From: Bacteroidota bacterium
GTDB taxonomy: Bacteria; Bacteroidota; Bacteroidia; CAILMK01; JACPUW01
Reading direction: 5' to 3'
Length of the DNA: 64,000 nt
NCBI GenBank assembly: GCA_016192035.1
Contig: JACPUW010000030.1
Span: forward strand, 70,322-134,321
The position numbers were made by a program, and so were the translations under genes. The notes under the pieces are model-generated. The model made no database searches and was not told where the DNA came from. It worked only from the letters and a program-made list of their open reading frames with translations. This document shows, in pieces, positions 26,670-33,765 of this stretch (position 1 is its first letter; each line of letters opens with the position of its first letter).

Positions 26670-28056
26670 CGGGTTGTTGGTCCATGCGCTTGCCAAAGAG
26701 AGCCCTTGAGAAGAGCGCATAAAGGACACCGGATAACACCCAGGCCGGAACAATGACAAAGCTCAAGAATATGTCGTTGACCGTTGATAATGAATAGAAT
26801 ATGCCCACACTAAGGGCCCAGGCCAATAGTATTGCCTTGTTAAATGATATGTGTGAGGGCGTATGCCATTTGTGCCCAAAGTAGTGCTGTACGAATATGA
26901 TGGCGCCCACAGGCGCAAGTACAAAGCCATAAAACGCCACAAATCCAAGCAGTTTCATGGCAAAAGCCGGAAATATGCCGGCAACGGTGGCCAGTACCCC
27001 CGCAGCCAAGGTGGCGGTACCTCGTTTCCAATGGCTTGAAATGGACTGAAAAGCAAGGCCAGCCCGGTAAATGGTGGGATTGGCGGTAGTCCAGCCAGCC
27101 ATGACCACTGCGATAGCCCCAAATATGCCCAGGGCTTGGTAAGCCAAGGATCCCGGATTGACAGGTGGGGCCTGGCCTCCAGCCATCATTTCCATGGCTT
27201 CAGGACTGCGGAGGTAAACCGCATAGAGGAGTGCAGCGGCAATCCAGGCCATATAGTGGCCCAAATACATACCTGCGGCCGTAGCCCAAGCCAATGATGC
27301 TTTTTTGGCATACCGAAAAACCGATAGGTCGGCCATGCCCAGGTGCATGGCTGCGTTGCAGCACCAAGACCAAATCACCACATGCCAAAATCCGAATTTG
27401 ATTTGGCCCGGAAAGGCTTCGCCCCCATCGCCCCAAACTTGCCAGAAATCACTCAGGGAACGCAAGTCGAGCTGTTTTATGGCCACTGCACCACAGGCCA
27501 AAAAGGCCAGGGCAATGATGGGTGACATCCAATTGGCGGCCTGTGCCACGGAGTGGTATCCCATGCGCGCTATCCAGGTAAAGAGTATGCCGATAAGCAA
27601 AACAATCCCTATCCAGAGCGAGGACTTTGGAAAGGCCTCGTCCAGTCCTGGCATATCAACCTGAAATGGAATCCCTACCGCAGTGGCCGAAACGGTAACC
27701 ATGGCGCCAGCCAATGCGCAAAACAAGATGCCATTGGCAATGTTGTACATAACTACCAAGCGTTTACCGGCTATTTTTTCAAGCTGGGCATATAGGGAGA
27801 GCCTGTGTCTTACCGCAATTGGGGCAGTAATAAAACGCCAGCTGAGCACCGCCAGCAGGTTGCCAAGCAAAAGCCCAACAATGAGGTCAAAAGCGCTAAC
27901 GCCAGATGCCAAAAAGAGTGGGCCTATCATAAATTCGGTTCCCGCAGCGTGTTCGCCCGCATACATGCCCAAGAAGCTTTTCCAGCCTTTTAGTTCATGC
28001 TGGGGCACCGGGGCCCTGCCAGGGCTTTCAGCTATATGGACTTCATTTGCACTCAA
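26662..28056 (-). CDS. NCS1/cytosine permease-like transporter, substrate unknown
   Basis: A 464-residue inner-membrane protein with about twelve membrane helices. The N-terminal region (YAGEHAAGTEFMIGPLFLASGVSAFDL, then LLGNLLAVLSWRFI) and the GWTTANPTIYRAGL segment fit the purine-cytosine permease (NCS1) superfamily, in a divergent branch whose substrate I cannot name. It starts inside the stop codon of the AAA/DUF4143 ATPase gene (4-base ATGA overlap), so it should be co-expressed with it. The rhamnose operon lies 2 kb upstream on the same strand and has no recognisable transporter, so a role there cannot be excluded but is not supported by family knowledge. Confidence 0.72.
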   Translation of the reverse strand: MSANEVHIAESPGRAPVPQHELKGWKSFLGMYAGEHAAGTEFMIGPLFLASGVSAFDLIVGLLLGNLLAVLSWRFITAPIAVRHRLSLYAQLEKIAGKRLVVMYNIANGILFCALAGAMVTVSATAVGIPFQVDMPGLDEAFPKSSLWIGIVLLIGILFTWIARMGYHSVAQAANWMSPIIALAFLACGAVAIKQLDLRSLSDFWQVWGDGGEAFPGQIKFGFWHVVIWSWCCNAAMHLGMADLSVFRYAKKASLAWATAAGMYLGHYMAWIAAALLYAVYLRSPEAMEMMAGGQAPPVNPGSLAYQALGIFGAIAVVMAGWTTANPTIYRAGLAFQSISSHWKRGTATLAAGVLATVAGIFPAFAMKLLGFVAFYGFVLAPVGAIIFVQHYFGHKWHTPSHISFNKAILLAWALSVGIFYSLSTVNDIFLSFVIVPAWVLSGVLYALFSRALFGKRMDQQPAT

Positions 28057-29255
28057 TCAAATAGCATAATGGGATCCAATAATAAGAAATCTTCTATGGG
28101 AAATCCGTTTTTGCCCACCAGAAGGGATTTGTAGGGGTTGTACTTTTTTTTGAAGGCATCTAGGCCACGGGTAATTTTCGTGGGGCCGCTCTTTACCTCT
28201 ATGGCCACGGTTTTTCCTTTGTACGTGAGCACGAAATCCACTTCGTAATTGGCTTCTCGCCAAAAATATAGCTTGAAACCTTTAGACCAAGCGGCGTTGA
28301 TAAGATGTGCCCCTACCGCACTTTCTACCCAGTGGCCCCACATGGGAAGGTTGGTCCGCACTTGGCCAAAATCAAGGGGTTGCAACGCGCTGAGCAAGGC
28401 GGTGTTATAAACTTGGAATTTGGGGCTTGATGCCCGCTGCCTGATTTTATCTGGTGCATATTTCTCCAAGCCACCCAGCAGGCCTGCCGTGTCAAGGAGT
28501 CTAAGGTAATTGCTTAGCGTGGTGGTGTTGCCGGCATCTAAAAGTTGACCAAGTATTTTATTGAAAGAGAGTATGTGACCTGAGTAGGAGCAGCCCAACT
28601 CAAAAAGCCTCCGCATAAGGGCGGGCTTGTCTATTCGGGTAAGCAAGATGATGTCCCTGTTTATGCTGGCCTCAATGAACGCACTAACTATGTACTGCTT
28701 CCACCTATCTTCTTCAGCAATTAGGTGCATGGAGCCGGGGTATCCGCCAAACCATATGAATTCGTCCAATCCGAGCCCAAAGGATGCTTTCATTTCAGGA
28801 TATGACCAGTGCCCAACATAGGTGGTTTCAAACCTGCCGGCAAGTGATTCGCTAAGCCCTTGCTGCAGCATAAGCCTAGATGAGCCCAGTATCATTACTT
28901 TGATGGGTATGTTGTGTATGGTGTCGTAGTCCCATTCTGCCTTAATGGCTTCGCTCCAGTTGTCCAGCTTTTGTATCTCGTCAATTACCAGGACATACTC
29001 CTTGGCATTTTCTTGTTTTAGCCTTAGCCTCACCGATTCCCATTGCAAGCCTATCCATTCATTCGCTTTGCTGGTTACGTTATCGGTTGATACATATACA
29101 TGAGGGGACGTGAGTTGTTGGATAACCTGTAATGACAGGGTTGTTTTACCTACTTGCCTTGGGCCCACCAATACCTGAATCAATTGCCTGGATTCACGGG
29201 AAAGCCGTTGAACTAAGTCGCTAAGGTGTAGTCTAGCAGTTTTTTGTAGGGTCAT
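28053..29255 (-). CDS. AAA ATPase with DUF4143 domain
   Basis: A 400-residue protein of the AAA_14-DUF4143 type. Walker A is GPRQVGKTT (residues 32-40), Walker B is YVLVIDEIQKL near residue 95, and ILGSSRLML is the sensor region. The C-terminal DUF4143 half carries a PD-(D/E)xK-like core, EVDFVLTYKGKTVAIEVKSG, typical of restriction-endonuclease-fold domains. Members are common and often horizontally transferred, but their function is unsettled. Upstream lie phased TTACTCA/TGAGTAA palindromes within 285-bp repeats, which look like operators for this gene. The 3' end overlaps the permease gene by four bases. No toxin or antitoxin partner was recognised. Confidence 0.88.
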   Translation of the reverse strand: MTLQKTARLHLSDLVQRLSRESRQLIQVLVGPRQVGKTTLSLQVIQQLTSPHVYVSTDNVTSKANEWIGLQWESVRLRLKQENAKEYVLVIDEIQKLDNWSEAIKAEWDYDTIHNIPIKVMILGSSRLMLQQGLSESLAGRFETTYVGHWSYPEMKASFGLGLDEFIWFGGYPGSMHLIAEEDRWKQYIVSAFIEASINRDIILLTRIDKPALMRRLFELGCSYSGHILSFNKILGQLLDAGNTTTLSNYLRLLDTAGLLGGLEKYAPDKIRQRASSPKFQVYNTALLSALQPLDFGQVRTNLPMWGHWVESAVGAHLINAAWSKGFKLYFWREANYEVDFVLTYKGKTVAIEVKSGPTKITRGLDAFKKKYNPYKSLLVGKNGFPIEDFLLLDPIMLFD

Positions 29256-29318
29256 TATTGATGCTGAAGTTTTTCAGCGCTACATGCTGAGATAATTTAC
29301 TATGTACAATAAGCAAAT

Positions 29319-29382
29319 ATACGCAGCTCATTGAGTAAACTTACTCAATATACTTAGTAAAATTACTCAGTACATTGAGTAA
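29319..29382. promoter_or_regulatory. Palindrome array 1, next to the AAA/DUF4143 gene
   Basis: Two 20-bp palindromes of the form TTACTnA-N6-TnAGTAA lie at 29341-29360 and 29363-29382, and a half-site TGAGTAA at 29332-29338 fits a third position starting at 29319. The spacing is 22 bases, two helical turns, so all would face the same side of the DNA. The array ends 64 bases upstream of the AAA/DUF4143 start codon, in the promoter zone, and probably binds a dimeric regulator. No regulator is visible nearby. Confidence 0.6.
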
Positions 29383-29647
29383 AATGAGAAATCATCTATA
29401 AAGACCAGAAAAACAGTCACATACGAAATTATTTTTTTCTTCATTTTGTTTGCGTTGCGTAGCCCTTGATTTCACGGTAGGTGGAAGCTAGGCCAGGGCT
29501 GCTTTGAGTGTGCTTGGCTTCATGGGTCGTGGCTAGATTACAGTCACCAACCGGCTCCTTATTTTATGGGATTAATTCATTAATAAAGAATATGATATGT
29601 ATTTTTCGTTCTATATCGAGTATTTTTACTTTCCATACTGAGTAAAA
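29363..29647. repeat. 285-bp tandem repeat, unit 1
   Basis: This unit begins with the palindrome TTACTCA-N6-TGAGTAA and is followed directly by a second unit with about 90 percent identity by eye. Shared blocks include CCCTTGATTTCACGGTAGGTG, GGGCTGCTTTGAGTGTGCTT and ATTAATTCATTAATAAAGAA. The unit length equals the distance between the equivalent palindromes at 29363 and 29648. Confidence 0.9.
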
Positions 29648-29667
29648 TTACTCAGTACATTGAGTAA
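29604..29667. promoter_or_regulatory. Palindrome array 2
   Basis: Three 22-base-spaced positions: a weak TATATCGAGTAT-type site at 29604-29623, TTACTTTCCATACTGAGTAA at 29626-29645, and the full TTACTCA-N6-TGAGTAA palindrome at 29648-29667. This is the same arrangement as array 1, displaced by 285 bases. Confidence 0.55.
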
Positions 29668-29932
29668 AATGAGAAAGCATCTATAAAGACAAGAAAAACA
29701 GTCACAAACGAAATTATTTTTTCTCCATTTTGTTTGCGCTGTGTAGCCCTTGATTTCACGGTAGGTGGGGGCTGGGCCAGGGCTGCTTTGAGTGTGCTTG
29801 GCTTCATGGGTCGTGGCTGGGCTTACCGTCACCGACCAGCTCCTTATTTTATGTGATTAATTCATTAATAAAGAATATGATATGGTTTTTTCGTTCTATA
29901 TTGAGTATTTTTACTTTCTATACTGAGTAATT
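29648..29932. repeat. 285-bp tandem repeat, unit 2
   Basis: Second unit, again exactly 285 bases to the next equivalent palindrome at 29933. Differences from unit 1 are mostly substitutions plus a few compensating single-base gaps, for example GGGGGCTGGGCC here against GGAAGCTAGGCC in unit 1. Confidence 0.9.
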
Positions 29933-29952
29933 TTACTCAGTATATTGAGTAA
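29889..29952. promoter_or_regulatory. Palindrome array 3
   Basis: Weak site at 29889-29908, TTACTTTCTATACTGAGTAA at 29911-29930, and TTACTCA-N6-TGAGTAA at 29933-29952, again spaced by 22 bases and displaced by 285 from array 2. It lies 107 bases from the 3' end of the rhamnose operon. Confidence 0.55.
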
Positions 29953-30005
29953 AATAAGAATATCTTCATAAAAAATTGAAAAACAAATATATATGAAATA
30001 ATTAT
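29933..30005. repeat. 285-bp tandem repeat, degenerate partial unit 3
   Basis: The unit head (TTACTCAGTATATTGAGTAA followed by AATAAGAA) is clear; similarity fades over the next 50 bases and the rest of the unit is missing before the rhamnose operon's last gene. Confidence 0.65.
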
Positions 30006-30058
30006 AAATACATATGCCTTGTTTTTTCGCATTTAATTGGAAATGCCAAGGTCTTTGA

Positions 30059-31225
30059 TCAACCTAAGTGCTCCTTGAGCAGCGTTGGGTGGCTACATCC
30101 TAGCTGCTCGAGCACCTGGCGTAGCTGAATCTTTAATATACTGGCTACTTGGTGACCGCCTTTGGGACCCAATGCTCCTACCCCATACATAAAGGCCCTT
30201 CCCAAAAACACAGATTCTGCCCCACAGGCCAATGCCCGGGCTATATCGGGGCCTGAGCGCAACCCGCTGTCCATCATTACGGTAATTTTACCCTTGGCAT
30301 TTGGGCCAATTTGTTGGAGCGATGCCAGGGCAGAGGGCCCAGGGTCAAGCTGCCGGCCTCCGTGGTTTGATACTATGATGCCGTCCAAGCCCAGTGCTAT
30401 GGCTTTCTCGACATCTGCCGTGTGCGCTACCCCTTTGAGCACCAATTTTCCTTTCCATTGATTGCGCAGGGCAGCCAGCCTATCATGGTGTAGCCGCCCG
30501 TCAAAAGTGTTGTTCATAAATTGCCCAAGGTGCTTTAAACTCAATTTTTTAGGCAGATAGGGCGCTAGGGTGGCAAAGCCGGGCCTGCCAAACCTTAGGG
30601 TTTCATAAGCCCAAACCGGTGACCTGAGCACTTGCCATAGGTTCCGGAAACTTGGCCGGGGCGGGAGGGATAGGCCATTGCGGATTTCGCGGGGACGGTA
30701 ACTAAAAGTGGGTACGTCGGCCAGCACCACGAGTACCGATAGGCCCGCCTCATGGGCGCGGGTCAGTAGGGCGTCGCGAAGCCGTGGTTCTTTGGGGTGG
30801 TAAAGCTGGAACCAGGCCCTGCCCTGGGTTAGCTCGGCTATGTCTTCTATGCTAGCGGTAGAAACCGTGCTTAGCACAAAGGGAAGGTTGTGGCGGTGGG
30901 CAGCACTGGCCAACAACCTGGCTGAATCAGGCCAAATAAGGCCCTGTAGGCCCACTGGTGCTACCCCAAATGGCGCGTCATACTCTTGGCCAAAAAGGGC
31001 GGTCTTCAATGAAGGGCCCTCGTAGGCTTTCAGGTACTGGGGTGCCAAGATTACCGATTGCAAATCAGATATGTTACGCCTTAGGTTGGTTTCCTCATTG
31101 CAGCCACCGTCCAGATACTCAAAAGCAAATCCGGGTATGCGCCTCCTTGCTTTTTCCCTCAAATCTGACACTAAGGGGTACCGATGATCATATTTCAATT
31201 GTTGCATAGGCATATCCATGGGCAT
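30059..31225 (-). CDS. FMN-dependent alpha-hydroxy acid dehydrogenase (L-lactate oxidising, LldD-like)
   Basis: A 388-residue enzyme of the FMN-dependent 2-hydroxyacid oxidase family, folding as a TIM barrel. Characteristic elements are AFEYLDGGCNEETNLRRN, APVGLQGLIWPD, the active-site VSNHGGRQLDPGPSAL with catalytic His and Arg, and the phosphate-binding DSGLRSGPDIARALACGAESVFLGR. It is the last gene of the rhamnose operon and starts in the stop codon of the kinase gene (TAATG). Since rhamnose breakdown via lactaldehyde gives L-lactate, oxidation of L-lactate to pyruvate is the natural role; this is inferred from context. No N-terminal membrane anchor is seen. Confidence 0.88.
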   Translation of the reverse strand: MPMDMPMQQLKYDHRYPLVSDLREKARRRIPGFAFEYLDGGCNEETNLRRNISDLQSVILAPQYLKAYEGPSLKTALFGQEYDAPFGVAPVGLQGLIWPDSARLLASAAHRHNLPFVLSTVSTASIEDIAELTQGRAWFQLYHPKEPRLRDALLTRAHEAGLSVLVVLADVPTFSYRPREIRNGLSLPPRPSFRNLWQVLRSPVWAYETLRFGRPGFATLAPYLPKKLSLKHLGQFMNNTFDGRLHHDRLAALRNQWKGKLVLKGVAHTADVEKAIALGLDGIIVSNHGGRQLDPGPSALASLQQIGPNAKGKITVMMDSGLRSGPDIARALACGAESVFLGRAFMYGVGALGPKGGHQVASILKIQLRQVLEQLGCSHPTLLKEHLG

Positions 31226-32499
31226 TACCTTGATTCCTTTATTGCCTTCATTGCCCCAAGTGCAGGGCCATTTACATTGTTCAATATATTGATTTTCAAA
31301 TTTTTAATTGTATGCTTTAGCGCACCCATAAAAACCGGGTTGCGGGTGAAACTTCCCTCCACTGCCAGCACTTGTGGTTTGGGGTACCCAGCCATTTCGT
31401 CCATCGCTTTGGCCAAGTGGATGGTTTGCTCATATATAAGCCTATGGTATGCTGTAGGATAATCCATTATGGTCTTCCATGCATCATGGTCTTTGCTGTT
31501 AAAAACATTAAATCTGTATTTATCAATTATATAGTTGAATGTTCCAGGATCGAAATCTAGTGTAAAATCGCTATCTATACCGAAGTGGCCTTTGAGCCTG
31601 GAATCCCATTGTGTCAATTCCAACCCAAAAGGAAAGCGCTTGGAATAGGTTTTTTGGCCCTCGGGGCTTAGATAATACAGGTCATCAGCAGTGGCTGCGT
31701 GGGTGTTTTGGCTTAGGCCAGGGGCCATGAGCACACACCATGTCCCTGTTGACAGCAGGATAAATGGGACATGAATTTGCTGGCGAATGGCATATAGACT
31801 CGCCGAGCTATCATGCATCCCTATGCCCACTTGTATGCTCTTTCCTAATATGTTAACCGTATAGGTTGACTTGAAATGGGCTATAGGCGCCTGCCTGCTT
31901 ATCAGGTCTTCTTGTGTAAGCCAATCGTGGTAGCGGCGCTGCCCTAAATCCCATAGCATGGTATGGCAACCTATAGAAGTCATCTCGCTGTAGGGCAAGG
32001 TAGTAAGCGCAAAACTTAAGTACTGTGGCAAGTGCAGGGAGTAATGGATCCTGTGGTGCACATGGGGTTTTGTCCGTTGTATCCAGTATAACTGCAATCC
32101 GCTATTGAGCATACCGGCATATGGTGACCCACATTGTTGTGCCACTGATCTTAGGCCATATTTTTCATCAAATTCTTTTTCAATGTCTTTAGGTAGTGGC
32201 AATAGGTAATCGTAAATAGGCGAAAGCAAATGGCCCTTGTGGTCTATATGTGCCCAGGCGGCCCCGTGGGCAGAGAAGTTAACCGCATGGATATGAATGC
32301 CCCGTTGTTTGACCCAATTGAACACTAGTGCTTTCATCCAATGTGCCAAGCTTTCCCCATCGGCACCTACATGTCCCATTGGATCGGAAATGTGGCCAAT
32401 CTGGGTGGCAATACTTTCTACTACTTCTTCATTTTCATTGAATAATAAAAATTTGGCATTGGTCTTTCCTATGTCGAATATGGCAAAGTGTTTTTCCAT
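31225..32499 (-). CDS. FGGY-family carbohydrate kinase, likely rhamnulokinase
   Basis: A 424-residue sugar kinase with the N-terminal phosphate motif FDIGKTNAKFLLF, the sugar-site stretch VNFSAHGAAWAHID, and the C-terminal ATPase lobe (LLSTGTWCVLM, LAVEGSFTRNPVFMGAL). It lies between rhamnose isomerase and the lactate enzyme, three bases after the isomerase stop, so L-rhamnulose is the expected substrate, giving rhamnulose 1-phosphate. It is shorter than E. coli RhaB (about 489 residues) and belongs to a separate FGGY branch; fuculose or other ketoses cannot be excluded from sequence alone. Translationally coupled to the next gene. Confidence 0.85.
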   Translation of the reverse strand: MEKHFAIFDIGKTNAKFLLFNENEEVVESIATQIGHISDPMGHVGADGESLAHWMKALVFNWVKQRGIHIHAVNFSAHGAAWAHIDHKGHLLSPIYDYLLPLPKDIEKEFDEKYGLRSVAQQCGSPYAGMLNSGLQLYWIQRTKPHVHHRIHYSLHLPQYLSFALTTLPYSEMTSIGCHTMLWDLGQRRYHDWLTQEDLISRQAPIAHFKSTYTVNILGKSIQVGIGMHDSSASLYAIRQQIHVPFILLSTGTWCVLMAPGLSQNTHAATADDLYYLSPEGQKTYSKRFPFGLELTQWDSRLKGHFGIDSDFTLDFDPGTFNYIIDKYRFNVFNSKDHDAWKTIMDYPTAYHRLIYEQTIHLAKAMDEMAGYPKPQVLAVEGSFTRNPVFMGALKHTIKNLKINILNNVNGPALGAMKAIKESR

Positions 32500-32502
32500 A
32501 AC

Positions 32503-33741
32503 TCACAGCCCGCTTGCTTTGCTTTGGCTTCCTCTTTCCCCAATCAACTTTTCCCTAATCCTTTCATCTCTAAAGCTTGACAAGGGGTTGGCCATGCCAC
32601 CTGACCTAAGCCGGGCCTCCGCCACCAATGGCCTCATGTCGGTCAAGTATGCATCTAGTAGTACCTGCTCGCATAGGGCTATATCATTGTGTTCTTGAGC
32701 AAGTGCCAATTTTTTTCTATCTAGGCATAGCGATTTGGCCAGCGCTATTTGTATGTTTTCTATTGACTGAATAAGGTCTTCCAAGGGGTCTTTTAGGTTG
32801 TGGCTGGCGTCTATCATCCAGTTTCTTTTTTGCGTGCTCCAAGTATTTTCTTTGGTCAATTCGCAGAATATGAGGTACAAATCATATGGACGCAAACAGC
32901 CCACGGTCAAATCATCATCGGCGTACTTGCTATCGTTGAAATGAAATCCGCCCAAAGCACCTTTCCACAAAAGGGTAGCCACTATTTGAGCTATGTTGGT
33001 ATTGGGTAGGTGGTGGCCCAAGTCAACCAGCACCAGGGCCCGGGGCCCACACTCCCTGGCCAATAGCCAAGCCGTTCCCCAGTCTGGTATGCACATACTG
33101 TAGAAATGGGGCTCAAAAGGCTTGTATTCTATCAGCATCTGCCAATTGTCAGGCAAACAATCATATATCTCCCGCAAGGAATTTTTTATCCTATCCAATC
33201 GGCCCATAAAATCATCCTGGCCAGGGTAGCTGCTGCCATCGGCCAACCAAAGGCTTAGGGTTTCGGCGCCCAATGCTTTTCCAATTTCCACTACCTCCAT
33301 ATTGTGCGCCACGGCTTGTTCCCTTACCATCCTATTCACATGTGACAGTGAACCAAACTTATATGATTGCGCTTCACCTAAATCTTGGAAGGTATTTGAA
33401 TTGACAGAACCTATTCGGATACCGAGGTGCTGCGCATAGTCCCGTATGTCATCCACGTGGCTGGGCTTATCCCATGGTATATGCAGTGAAATGGATCCTG
33501 CACAGCGGGTTAGCCTATTGAGCACCGCTACGTCATTTAGTTTTTCGGCGAGTGTGCGGGGTTCGCCACCACAACCAAAACGGCCAAAACGGGTGCCACC
33601 TGTACCCAGTGCCCATGAAGGAATGGCAATATCGATTTGACCTACCATACGCAACATCAAATCTGGCTCAAGCCCTTTGTCTATTAGGCATTGCTCCAAG
33701 TAGCCCCAAGCCTTTTGGTGTGCGGTATTGACGGTTTTCAT
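32503..33741 (-). CDS. rhaI: L-rhamnose isomerase, RhaI type
   Basis: A 412-residue TIM-barrel sugar isomerase that converts L-rhamnose to L-rhamnulose. It resembles the Pseudomonas-type RhaI rather than E. coli RhaA. Metal ligands are recognisable in LIEYKPFEPHFYS (Glu), VLVDLGHHLPNTN (Asp and His) and GGFHFNDSKYADDD (His and Asp). The N-terminal GGTRFGRFGCGGEPRTLAEKL and ISLHIPWDKP are also typical. It starts 24 bases after the aldolase/dehydrogenase gene and is followed by the kinase after three bases. The order aldolase, isomerase, kinase supports the assignment. Confidence 0.9.
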   Translation of the reverse strand: MKTVNTAHQKAWGYLEQCLIDKGLEPDLMLRMVGQIDIAIPSWALGTGGTRFGRFGCGGEPRTLAEKLNDVAVLNRLTRCAGSISLHIPWDKPSHVDDIRDYAQHLGIRIGSVNSNTFQDLGEAQSYKFGSLSHVNRMVREQAVAHNMEVVEIGKALGAETLSLWLADGSSYPGQDDFMGRLDRIKNSLREIYDCLPDNWQMLIEYKPFEPHFYSMCIPDWGTAWLLARECGPRALVLVDLGHHLPNTNIAQIVATLLWKGALGGFHFNDSKYADDDLTVGCLRPYDLYLIFCELTKENTWSTQKRNWMIDASHNLKDPLEDLIQSIENIQIALAKSLCLDRKKLALAQEHNDIALCEQVLLDAYLTDMRPLVAEARLRSGGMANPLSSFRDERIREKLIGERGSQSKASGL

Positions 33742-33765
33742 AATTCTATATTCTATATGCTTTTG

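Larger units (their letters stand above)
29256..30058. other. Non-coding AT-rich region of about 0.8 kb made mainly of tandem repeats
   Basis: No convincing gene is present between the AAA/DUF4143 start and the end of the rhamnose operon. The stretch is clearly more AT-rich than its neighbours and is dominated by a 285-bp tandem repeat (two complete units plus partial ends) and by palindrome arrays, listed separately. The only short frames are not conserved between the repeat copies. Confidence 0.8.

Noticed and set aside
28053-29255. The AAA/DUF4143 gene as part of a toxin-antitoxin or defence island.
   Set aside because: No partner toxin, nuclease, methylase or other defence gene is adjacent; neighbours are a permease and a rhamnose operon.
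29652-29807. A 51-residue frame on the minus strand inside repeat unit 2 (MKPSTLKAALAQPP...).
   Set aside because: The same frame in unit 1 has a TAG after eleven codons, and the differences between units show no coding pattern.
29319-30005. CRISPR-like array, because of evenly spaced repeats.
   Set aside because: The period is 285 bases, the intervening sequence is itself repeated, and no cas genes are near.
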